Shown piece after piece: positions 26,184 through 34,313 of a stretch of 64,000 nt of DNA. Positions within the stretch are counted from its first letter, which is position 1. Each line of letters starts with the position of its first letter. A program made the translations under genes and the position numbers. Under the pieces are notes generated by a model that saw nothing but the letters and a program-made list of their open reading frames with translations, was not told where the DNA came from and did not search any database. This DNA is from Saprospiraceae bacterium (lineage in GTDB: Bacteria > Bacteroidota > Bacteroidia > Chitinophagales > Saprospiraceae), in contig JAHBTU010000003.1 of the NCBI GenBank assembly GCA_019638455.1, forward strand, positions 744,001 through 808,000, read 5' to 3'.

Positions 26184-27263
26184 TCAGCCCTCACGCGCCC
26201 ATCGCATCGCATCCAGAAAAAACTTGGCCCCCCAGTTTGGGTATCGCAGCCGAAGGTATGGCCCCCAAAAAGGCGCTGACCCCGGGATGGCCCCGAAGCG
26301 GTTTCGATTTTTTTGAAAACATTGTGAATCGAGTATTTCAAACAACAAATCATTGGCTGCTTGGCGGAATCGCTCGTCGCCAGTAAAGTCCCAAATCTTG
26401 CGATACAACACGCTCAATTGGCAATGCCCGGTCACGCACACGAACGAGTAGTCGCCCTGCCATTGCTCATCGTAGCGGCCAGCAGTGCGCACGCCCGCTG
26501 CTTGGCGGACTGATAGGAGGCGTTCGGCACTGCCTGCCGTTCGTTCCAATATCTCTTTTTCTCCCAACAACAAGGCGCTCTCCCAGAAACCCTCCAACGT
26601 GTAGGCGATGGTGTGCGTGTAGGCAGGTTTGCCCGGCCAGAACCCCCAATCGCGCACCGCGCCATTTGGCAAAAAACGCTGTGCGTAGAAATGAAGGGCT
26701 TTGCGCATCGCTTGTTCGACCTCCTCGTCTTGCAAATGCTGATTGGCCCTCAACACCCCCCAAACGGCAAGTGTGTAGTAGGAGGGCGTAAAACCGGAGA
26801 CGTAAGCAAATTTGCGCCATGAGGAATCCGACTCAAGGACGGAAAGCAGCCATTGGACGGCTTGTCGCAGCGCCGGTTCGTTGGAGCCGGCCCTCGCCAA
26901 CCCGAACAAAACCATTCCCGTGTTGAACACGCTCGGCGTTTGGCTCCCCGCCAGCAAACCGGGAAAAGCGCCCGAAGCCAATTGGATGGAAACCAGCCAG
27001 TTGGCGCACTGATGCGCCAAGTCGCGGAGCGAACTGTCCTGTTTTAATTCTGCGTAATCCAGCAAAGTCTCGATAAGATAGCCAGTCGTTTCGGGATACG
27101 CCTTTGCCCAGCCAAACAGCGGCGACCAGCTATGCGAGGAGCCATGTCCCCCTGTCGCTTCTATGCTGCGGCGCAGCCACGAAAGAGCGGAATCGGTGCG
27201 TCGTTCCCAATCGGCGGGCGAGAGGGCAGAGGGGGATTTCAGCTGTTTTCTGCCAAATAACAT
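26184..27263 (-). CDS. Alpha/alpha-toroid protein of unknown function
   Basis: 359 residues rich in aromatic residues and in repeats of paired helices: AYPETTGYLIETLLDYAEL, GAFPGLLAGSQTPSVFNTGMV, GFTPSYYTLAVWGVLRA, YTHTIAYTLEGFWESALLLG, QGDYSFVCVTGHCQLSVLY. This periodic pattern with recurring Thr/Gly-Tyr turns fits an alpha/alpha toroid as in six-hairpin glycosidases or terpene cyclases. No catalytic motif was assigned with confidence and no signal peptide is evident. Start at MLFGRKQLKS (27263). The 3' end abuts a solo end of repeat D and converges on NDH-2. Related proteins are often linked to polysaccharide synthesis, but that is inference only. Confidence 0.6.
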   Translation of the reverse strand: MLFGRKQLKSPSALSPADWERRTDSALSWLRRSIEATGGHGSSHSWSPLFGWAKAYPETTGYLIETLLDYAELKQDSSLRDLAHQCANWLVSIQLASGAFPGLLAGSQTPSVFNTGMVLFGLARAGSNEPALRQAVQWLLSVLESDSSWRKFAYVSGFTPSYYTLAVWGVLRANQHLQDEEVEQAMRKALHFYAQRFLPNGAVRDWGFWPGKPAYTHTIAYTLEGFWESALLLGEKEILERTAGSAERLLSVRQAAGVRTAGRYDEQWQGDYSFVCVTGHCQLSVLYRKIWDFTGDERFRQAANDLLFEILDSQCFQKNRNRFGAIPGSAPFWGPYLRLRYPNWGAKFFLDAMRWAREG

Positions 27264-27295
27264 TTTTCTGCGACAAGGATGGCATGGCAAAGGTG

Positions 27296-27303
27296 TAATT
27301 TTG
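27296..27303 (+). promoter_or_regulatory. Predicted -7 box of the C25 peptidase gene
   Basis: TAATTTTG matches TAnnTTTG exactly and ends five bases before the ATG at 27309. A clear TTTG at the -33 position was not found. If active, transcription would begin at or next to the start codon. Confidence 0.4.
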
Positions 27304-27308
27304 TCCGC

Positions 27309-30300
27309 ATGAAAAAACCGATTTTACTCCCGCTTTTTCTTTTGTTCTTTTTCGCGGCCCGCGCTCAAATGTGGAACGGGGCGGATTCGCTCTATGGCAA
27401 CGAGTGGATAGATTTTTCCAAAACCTATTTCAAAATAAAAATCGCGGACGACGGCATTTACCGACTTGACTATCAGGCGCTTGCCGCCGCCGGTGTTCCT
27501 GTGGGGAGCGTGCAGGCGAGCCAATTCCGCTTGTATCGCTACGGCGTGCAAGAGCCGATTTATACCACTACGGAGAGTGTTTTTTCCGCTCAAGACTTTA
27601 TAGAGTTTTATGGGGAAAAAAACCGCGACGTGGTGGACAAATACCTGTTTGAGGATGCGGCTTCCCAAAATCTTAATCCTTGGCACAGCCTTTTCAACGA
27701 TACCGCAGCCTACTACCTGACTTGGGAAACGGCGGGGCTTGCAGCGCGTTATGCGGGGCTGCCCAACGATTTGAGCAATTTGCCGCCCAAGACAGCGTAT
27801 TGCTGGACCACGCTGCAACAGATTTTCAGCCAGACTCTTTTTAAGCGAAAACGCAGCGACGAAATCACTTTTTCATGGTTTGAAGGGGAGGGTTTTGCCC
27901 GTCCGGTCACTACATTGAACACGGTCGCGCTCGTTCCCCGCAAATTGTCTCCCGCTGGGCCGCCCGCCAACGTGACAGTGCGCTACGCCTGCCAGTCGGG
28001 TGCTCAACACCAGCAGCGCATCACGGTGAACGACACGGTGTTTGCCGAAGATGTTTTTAGTGGTTGGCGCTTGGTGCACCGCGCTTTTGATGTGCCTTTG
28101 TCGCTCATTGCGACCAACGCCTCGGTGAAGGTGCAATCGCTCATTGGCGGCACCGATCGTCATGCGTTGGCGGGTGTCGTCCTGCGTTATCCGCGTCAGT
28201 TTGATTTTGAGAACGCGACCTACGCGGCGTTTGTGCTTGATGCCTCTTCAGAATCTCAGTATCTTGAAATACAGGCATTTAATGCGTCGAGCGGCCCCCC
28301 TGTTTTGTATGATTTGACGAACCGAACTCGCTTCGAGACAACGGTGGAGGGCGGTTTGGTGAAGGTGAAAATTCCGCCATCCGCGACAGAGCGACATCTT
28401 GTTCTGCTGGCTCCTGTCGCGGTGAAAAATATCGGCGTAGCGCAATCGGTGCAGTTCCGCGACTATCGCTCCGAACCAGCCGATTATGTCATCGTCTCCA
28501 ACCCTGCGCTCTATGGGAATGGCGGCATCAACTATGTGTCCGAGTACGCGGCTTACCGCGAAAGCATGGAAGGGGGCAGCCGCAAAGTTGCCATCGTGGA
28601 CGTGAACGAGCTTTACGAGCAGTTTGCTTATGGGGTGCGTTTCCATCCCCTTGCGTTGCGCAATTTCTTGCACTATGCCGCCAAGCAGTGGCCGGATTTT
28701 CGCCACGTCTTGCTCATCGGGAAAGGTCTGGACTATGGCCAGTTTCGCACGGCGACGGCGCAAGCGACGTTGGCCGACTCGCTCTTTTTTGTGCCGACGT
28801 ATGGCACCCCCGCGGCTGATTTGCCTTTTGTGTTGCGCGGCCACAAGCTGTCCGACCCGGTGGCGGCAATTGGCCGTTTGGCCGTGACAAACCCCAGCGA
28901 CATCGGTGTTTATTTGGAAAAAGTAAGAGCTCACGAAGCGACGCTGCGCAACGCGGCTCAAACCATCGCAGACAAAGCGTGGATGAAACGGGTCATCCAC
29001 AACAGCGGAGGCTTGGCCAACGAGGCGGGTGCCATCAAACTCTACACGACCAACATGGAAAACGTGTTACGCAACAACCGTTTTGGCGCGGACGTGCACA
29101 CGTTTTACAAAACCTCGAACGACCCCATCCAACTTTCCTCCTACGAGCAGATGCTCGACTTAATCAATGGCGGGGTGTCGCTATGGACGATTTACGGCCA
29201 CTCCTCGGCATTTGCAGTGGATTTTGATATTGGCACGCCCGCCAATTACAGCAACTTCGGGCGTTATCCTTTGCTCATGGTGTTGGGCTGCTTTTCAGGG
29301 CTGTGTTCAGCGCCACAACAAGGCATCGGCGAACAGTTCGTGCTCGCCCCCGACCGAGGTGCCATCGCTTACATCGCGTCGGTCAATTATAGTTATATCA
29401 CCGCGCTGCACGAGTATGGTCGCACCTACTACGACTTGCTCGGCGGCACGCTTTACGGGAAAAGCGTGGGGGAAGTGTTGCAGCGGTCCATCGGGGTTTT
29501 GAAAAACACAAACGACAACGGCCTCATCGCCGTGATGCACCAAAACCTCTTGCAAGGCGACCCAGCGGTGAAAATTCAAGACCACCCCGGGCCTGATTAC
29601 TTGGTTGATGCCCCCACCGTCAAATTCAACCCCAACCCCGTTGGTTTGGAGGCAAACAACTTTGAACTGACCTTCGATGTGGTGAACATCGGAGAACACA
29701 CGGGCGGCCCACTCGCCCTGAAAATCGAGCAACGCCTGCCCGACAACACGGTTTTGAGCCGAATCGCCGACACCATTGTGGCGCCGCCCAACCGCCGTTC
29801 GCTTGAATACTCGATGCCAGTGGCAGGCAGTCAAGTAGGCTACAATCGCTTCTTCGTCACCCTCGACCCAGAGAACAAAGTGGATGAAAAGCCGTTCGCG
29901 GCCAAACTCAACAACGAGCTCACCGACGCGACGGGGGCGCGTGGCGTGGATGTGTATTTTTATGCGGACGATGTGCAAGCCGTGTTTCCGCCACCTTACG
30001 GGATTGTTTCCCAACCACAGGTGACATTGTGGGCCTCCACTCTCAACACGAACGCCGCACCCTTGCGCTACCTCTTTGAGATTGACACTTTGGAAACTTT
30101 CGACAGCCCGTTCAAAAAGGCATTCCAAGTGTTGCAGCGCGGCGGACTGTTGGAATGGAAGCCTGCCATCACGCTGAAAGACAGCACGGTGTACTACTGG
30201 CGAATCGCCCGCGATAGCCTCGTGAACGGCGAGGTGCTCTGGCGAACGCGCTCGTTCGTCTATCTGCCGGGCAGCGAATCGGGCTGGAACCAATCCAATT

Positions 30301-32324
30301 TCGGCCAATACCGCGATGGCGTGTTTGCCAACTTGCAAGCCGATGACTCGGCGCGGCAATTGGAATTTCTGGACAACGCCGCCAACATTATCCTCAATGT
30401 CGCCTACCGTGATGCCAACCGTTATCCCGGTTTTCAAAATTCTTACTACGAAGGCTTTTTCGGCGATTACGGCTGGAACGTGCGCAACATCAGCGACGGC
30501 GTGGTGATGGTGCTTTCAAACCCCAACACTGGCCGCTTTGTGCCAAACCCCGAACAAGGCAACAACAACTTCGACCCAGCCGACCGCCGATTTGTGTACT
30601 GGTTCAACACCCGCGATTCCTTGCAGCGCGTGAAACTGATGCAATTCATCGAAACAGGCATCCCCGATGGCTACTATGCGGCACTGCTCGCCTTTAGCCG
30701 CCCGTGGGACACCACAGGCTATTCGCCCCGCCTTTGGGCTGCGGATTCTGTTTCTTTCGGCAAAAATATCTTCTCCGTGCTGGAAAAGCAGGGCGCACAA
30801 AAAGTGCGGCAACTGACCGACTACATCGCCTCCCCTTGGCCTTATGGCCTTTTGTTTCGGAAAAACGACCCCAACTACGCCTCGCAGGACACGATTGTGT
30901 TCAATCCCGATTCGGTGGCCACCATACGAGCGAATTTTTTGGCAAAATGGACGAATGGCCTGTTGGAAACACCCCTCGTCGGGCCGGCAAAAAACTGGAA
31001 ATCAATCCATTGGAAACGCGAGCCTTTTGATGATGCCTCTGACTACGCCCGGCTCTCTGTGCTGGGCGTGCGCCCCGGCGAGGACGACGTGGTGCTGTTC
31101 CAGACCACTACGACTTTCGACACCACAATCGAATTCGTCGCGGCAACCCAATATCCGCACCTGAAAATCCGATACGAGACGGGCGACACACTGACGCGCT
31201 CCGTCACCCAACCGCTCTATCTGCGTGTGCTCTACGAAGGACTGCCCGAAGGGGCACTGCACCCCACGTCGCACGAGACATTTTACCGCGACACTTTGCA
31301 GGAGGGCGAAACACTGCGAGCCTCTATTGCTTTTGCAAACATCTCCGATGCGCCGATGGATAGCCTGCTGGTCAAATTCCGCGTGGAAGGCACGGGAAAT
31401 CCCGGTTCGGATATTTTCAAAAAATTCCGCCCCCTCCCGTCGGGCGACACGTTGCAGGTCAGTCTGGAAACCTCTACCGTGAGTCTCAACGGCCCTCAAC
31501 GCCTCTTCATTGACGTAAACCCCGACAATCACCAACCCGAGTTGTATCATTTCAACAATGTGGCAGTGCGGGATTTTTATGTCGGGCGCGACAACCGCAA
31601 CCCCCTGCTCGATGTGACCTTCGACGGCTCCCATATCTTGGACGGCGACCTCATCTCGCCCAAGCCTGAAATCGTCGTGACCCTCAAAGACGACAACCGC
31701 TTTCTGGCCATGACGGACACGGCGACGTTCCAACTGCGCCTCGAATGGCCCAATGGCGAAATCCGCCCCATCGCGTTCAGCGACCCCGAAGTGCTGTTTA
31801 TCCCCGCCGACGCGACGGATTTGCCCAAGAAAAATCTCGCTCGGCTCGAATGGCGCCCCACTTTCACGCAGGACGGCTCTTACCGACTTCTGGTGAACGG
31901 GCGCGATGCTTCGGGCAACAAATCCGCCGCGCTCGACTACGCGGTCACTTTCAGAGTCATCACAAAATCATCGCTTTCCAATGTGCTCAACTATCCCAAC
32001 CCCTTTTCCACGCGCACTTGTTTCGTGTACACGATGACAGGCGCCGAGTCGCCGACGCATTTCAAAATCCAAATCATGACCGTGAGCGGGCGGGTAGTTC
32101 GGGAAATCACGCAGGCCGAATTTGGCCCCCTGCGCACTGGCACGCACCAAAGCGATTTTTGCTGGGACGGCAAAGACGAATACGGCGACCAATTGGCCAA
32201 CGGCGTGTACCTCTACCGCATCGTCGCCAAAAAAGCGGACGGTACGGATTTTGAGTTCTTTGAAAACAACAGCGTGGATGGGTACTTCAAGGGAGGGTTC
32301 GGGAAAATGGTTTTGATGCGGTGA
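27309..32324 (+). CDS. Giant C25 (gingipain-type) cysteine peptidase with T9SS sorting domain
   Basis: 1671 residues. Signal peptide MKKPILLPLFLLFFFAARAQ. An N-terminal propeptide-like region precedes the C25 caspase-fold domain (about 400-790), where YGHSS gives His631 and LGCFSG gives Cys661, the expected dyad. A CARDB-like beta-sandwich follows (about 775-880), then further beta-rich modules and a second CARDB-like region (about 1330-1420). The C-terminus NYPNPFSTRTCFVYTM ... DGKDEYGDQLANGVYLYR is a FlgD-like/T9SS type A sorting domain. It may be the PorU sortase or a secreted protease; the extra length and CARDB modules favour a PorU-like or surface protease. No other T9SS core gene is adjacent. 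Confidence 0.85.
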   Translation: MKKPILLPLFLLFFFAARAQMWNGADSLYGNEWIDFSKTYFKIKIADDGIYRLDYQALAAAGVPVGSVQASQFRLYRYGVQEPIYTTTESVFSAQDFIEFYGEKNRDVVDKYLFEDAASQNLNPWHSLFNDTAAYYLTWETAGLAARYAGLPNDLSNLPPKTAYCWTTLQQIFSQTLFKRKRSDEITFSWFEGEGFARPVTTLNTVALVPRKLSPAGPPANVTVRYACQSGAQHQQRITVNDTVFAEDVFSGWRLVHRAFDVPLSLIATNASVKVQSLIGGTDRHALAGVVLRYPRQFDFENATYAAFVLDASSESQYLEIQAFNASSGPPVLYDLTNRTRFETTVEGGLVKVKIPPSATERHLVLLAPVAVKNIGVAQSVQFRDYRSEPADYVIVSNPALYGNGGINYVSEYAAYRESMEGGSRKVAIVDVNELYEQFAYGVRFHPLALRNFLHYAAKQWPDFRHVLLIGKGLDYGQFRTATAQATLADSLFFVPTYGTPAADLPFVLRGHKLSDPVAAIGRLAVTNPSDIGVYLEKVRAHEATLRNAAQTIADKAWMKRVIHNSGGLANEAGAIKLYTTNMENVLRNNRFGADVHTFYKTSNDPIQLSSYEQMLDLINGGVSLWTIYGHSSAFAVDFDIGTPANYSNFGRYPLLMVLGCFSGLCSAPQQGIGEQFVLAPDRGAIAYIASVNYSYITALHEYGRTYYDLLGGTLYGKSVGEVLQRSIGVLKNTNDNGLIAVMHQNLLQGDPAVKIQDHPGPDYLVDAPTVKFNPNPVGLEANNFELTFDVVNIGEHTGGPLALKIEQRLPDNTVLSRIADTIVAPPNRRSLEYSMPVAGSQVGYNRFFVTLDPENKVDEKPFAAKLNNELTDATGARGVDVYFYADDVQAVFPPPYGIVSQPQVTLWASTLNTNAAPLRYLFEIDTLETFDSPFKKAFQVLQRGGLLEWKPAITLKDSTVYYWRIARDSLVNGEVLWRTRSFVYLPGSESGWNQSNFGQYRDGVFANLQADDSARQLEFLDNAANIILNVAYRDANRYPGFQNSYYEGFFGDYGWNVRNISDGVVMVLSNPNTGRFVPNPEQGNNNFDPADRRFVYWFNTRDSLQRVKLMQFIETGIPDGYYAALLAFSRPWDTTGYSPRLWAADSVSFGKNIFSVLEKQGAQKVRQLTDYIASPWPYGLLFRKNDPNYASQDTIVFNPDSVATIRANFLAKWTNGLLETPLVGPAKNWKSIHWKREPFDDASDYARLSVLGVRPGEDDVVLFQTTTTFDTTIEFVAATQYPHLKIRYETGDTLTRSVTQPLYLRVLYEGLPEGALHPTSHETFYRDTLQEGETLRASIAFANISDAPMDSLLVKFRVEGTGNPGSDIFKKFRPLPSGDTLQVSLETSTVSLNGPQRLFIDVNPDNHQPELYHFNNVAVRDFYVGRDNRNPLLDVTFDGSHILDGDLISPKPEIVVTLKDDNRFLAMTDTATFQLRLEWPNGEIRPIAFSDPEVLFIPADATDLPKKNLARLEWRPTFTQDGSYRLLVNGRDASGNKSAALDYAVTFRVITKSSLSNVLNYPNPFSTRTCFVYTMTGAESPTHFKIQIMTVSGRVVREITQAEFGPLRTGTHQSDFCWDGKDEYGDQLANGVYLYRIVAKKADGTDFEFFENNSVDGYFKGGFGKMVLMR

Positions 32325-32428
32325 AAACACCAAGTGGAGTATCAAATCGTCAAGATCTCGTTATCGCTGAGGAAAACACCGTATGTGCGGTGCGGAAAAT
32401 TTGTTTCACCAACATTTCCGCCGCACCC
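32325..32428. other. Intergenic segment, no gene found
   Basis: First part of the 285-bp spacer between the C25 peptidase and lysS. No RNA, repeat or convincing reading frame was seen before the promoter at 32429. Confidence 0.3.
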
Positions 32429-32458
32429 TTTGCTTCTTTTACCGAAATCCTACTTTTG
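32429..32458 (+). promoter_or_regulatory. Predicted Bacteroidota sigma-type promoter upstream of lysS
   Basis: TTTG at 32429-32432, an 18-bp spacer, and TACTTTTG at 32451-32458, an exact TAnnTTTG match. It lies about 150 bp upstream of lysS. The leader in between contains a degenerate half-copy of repeat B, which may have been inserted between promoter and gene. Confidence 0.6.
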
Positions 32459-32517
32459 CACTCTTTTTTAGCATGATTCGTCGGGGGGGGCGGATGCTCA
32501 CGATTGATGCCCTTGAT

Positions 32518-32578
32518 ATTAAACGAGTTGCGTTTCAATCATGTTGAAAACTTGACGACACGAAGCATAAAAGCCATT
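32518..32578 (-). repeat. Degenerate half-copy of repeat B
   Basis: Read on the minus strand, TTATGCTTCGTGTCGTCAAG and TTTTCAACATG align with the left half of repeat B (GCTTCGCG-CGCCAGGTTTTGGGCATGG in the 63.5-kb copy). The right half with the conserved GCGAATCAAGG is missing. Identification is by eye and tentative. Confidence 0.4.
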
Positions 32579-32609
32579 GGCCAACGGTCAACAGCCATCC
32601 ACACACAAT

Positions 32610-34157
32610 ATGACAGAACAAGAACTTCTCCGCCGCGAATCGCTGCAAAAACTCCGTGAACTCGGCATCGAGCCCTATCCAGCCGAAATGTTCGAGGTGA
32701 CGCACCATGCAGCCGACATCGTGGCAAACTATCAAGAGGAAATACTGGAAGACGGCTCAAAAAATCGCCTCAATTACCAAACCGTCGCCCTTGCCGGGCG
32801 CATCATGGCCGCCCGCGAAGCAGGCAAGGCGATGTTTATGAACCTGCAAGATGCGAGCGGGCGCATCCAGCTCTACCTGCGCCGCGACGATTTCGTGGCA
32901 AGCCCTGATGGCGCTACCCCCGAAGCGCCCATGTTTGATATGGTCATCAAAAAATTGCTCGACCTCGGCGACTATGTGGGGGTGAGCGGCTTTGCCTTCA
33001 AGACAAAAACAGGAGAGGTGACCATCCATGTGCAGCAACTCAAGTTTTTGTCCAAAAGCCTGCGTCCATTGCCCATCGTGAAACGCGACGCGGAAGGCAA
33101 CATCCACGATGCTTTCACCGACCCGGAGCAACGCTATCGGATGCGCTATGTGGATTTGACGGTGAACCCCGAAGTGCGTGCCACCTTCGTCAAGCGAACC
33201 CGGCTCATCAAAACCATCCGTGCATTTCTCGACGAACTGGGGCTGCTGGAGGTGGAAACGCCCATCCTCCAGCCGATTCACGGCGGCGCAGCGGCACGCC
33301 CCTTCAAGACCCACCACAACGCTTTGGATATGCCGCTTTACCTGCGCATCGCCAACGAACTCTACCTGAAACGCCTCATCGTCGGTGGGTTCGACGGAGT
33401 GTACGAACTGGGCAAGATGTTCCGCAACGAAGGCATGGACCGCACCCACAACCCCGAATTTTCGATGCTCGAGTTTTATGTGGCCTACAAAGACTACTTT
33501 TGGTTGATGGACGTGACGGAGCGAATGTTTGAGCGCATTGCTCGCGCACTGAGCGACGACGGCGGCACAAAAATCCAATCCGGCGCCCACGTCTTGGAAT
33601 TTGCCGGGCCATATCGCCGCCTCACCATGTTCGATGCCATTCAGGAATACACGGGTCTCAACGTGGAGACCGCCGACGAGTCGGCGCTCCGCAATTATTG
33701 CCGCCAGCAAGGCATCGAAATTGACAAGACAATGGGAAAAGCAAAGTTGATTGACGAGATTTTTGGCGAAAAAGTGGAGAAACACCTGATTCAGCCCACG
33801 TTCTTGATTGACTACCCGGTGGAAATGTCGCCTTTGACCAAAAAACACCGTTCCAAGCCCGGCCTCGTGGAGCGTTTCGAGTTGTTTGTCAATGGAAAAG
33901 AAGTCGGAAACGCCTACTCGGAGTTGAACGACCCCCTCGACCAGCGCGAGCGCTTCGAGGAACAGCTCAATCTGGCAGCACGAGGCGACGAGGAGGCCAT
34001 GGCGATGGATGAGGATTTCCTACGCGCACTGGAGTATGGGATGCCACCTACCGCTGGCATTGGCTTCGGAATAGACCGATTGGCCATGCTGTTCACGGGC
34101 CAGAGCTCGATTCAGGAAGTGCTGTTTTTCCCACAGATGCGGCCAGAGACGCATTAG
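32610..34157 (+). CDS. lysS: Lysyl-tRNA synthetase, class II
   Basis: 515 residues. N-terminal OB-fold anticodon-binding domain (TVALAGRIMAAREAGKAMFM, LQDASGRIQLYL), then the class II core: motif 1 around RTRLIKTIRAFLDELGLLEV, motif 2 FRNEGMDRTHNPEFSMLEFY, and motif 3 GIGFGIDRLAMLFTGQSSI. It charges tRNA-Lys with lysine in the cytoplasm. Length is normal. ATG 32610 (MTEQELLRRESLQKL) is chosen; an upstream TTG would add atypical residues. It stands between intergenic repeats rather than in an operon. Confidence 0.97.
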   Translation: MTEQELLRRESLQKLRELGIEPYPAEMFEVTHHAADIVANYQEEILEDGSKNRLNYQTVALAGRIMAAREAGKAMFMNLQDASGRIQLYLRRDDFVASPDGATPEAPMFDMVIKKLLDLGDYVGVSGFAFKTKTGEVTIHVQQLKFLSKSLRPLPIVKRDAEGNIHDAFTDPEQRYRMRYVDLTVNPEVRATFVKRTRLIKTIRAFLDELGLLEVETPILQPIHGGAAARPFKTHHNALDMPLYLRIANELYLKRLIVGGFDGVYELGKMFRNEGMDRTHNPEFSMLEFYVAYKDYFWLMDVTERMFERIARALSDDGGTKIQSGAHVLEFAGPYRRLTMFDAIQEYTGLNVETADESALRNYCRQQGIEIDKTMGKAKLIDEIFGEKVEKHLIQPTFLIDYPVEMSPLTKKHRSKPGLVERFELFVNGKEVGNAYSELNDPLDQRERFEEQLNLAARGDEEAMAMDEDFLRALEYGMPPTAGIGFGIDRLAMLFTGQSSIQEVLFFPQMRPETH

Positions 34158-34189
34158 GACAGGGCTTTCTCAATTGATTTTCATAGAGG

Positions 34190-34305
34190 ATGGATATGCT
34201 TCGCGTCATCAGGTTATCAGTGTGTGTCAACTCCTGGTTCGTTCAAAATCAGGGATAACAATCAACAGCATCTGATAAATCTTGGCGAATCAAGGCATAA
34301 ATTTG
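34190..34305 (+). repeat. Dispersed repeat B, copy upstream of fdhF, carrying a -7 box
   Basis: Contains GATATGCTTCGCG at the left, TTCGTTCAAAATCAGG in the middle, and CTGATAAATCTTGGCGAATC followed by AAGGCATAAATTTG at the right. Related copies occur at 50250-50362, 53391-53482 and 63408-63543. The right end supplies TAAATTTG (34298-34305), an exact TAnnTTTG -7 box, nine bases before the fdhF-like start codon. Confidence 0.75.
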
Positions 34306-34313
34306 CCTCCATT

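Noticed and set aside
32473..32547. Small leader peptide of 24 codons upstream of lysS
   Set aside because: It overlaps a degenerate repeat, lacks conserved features and has no lysine run that would suggest attenuation.
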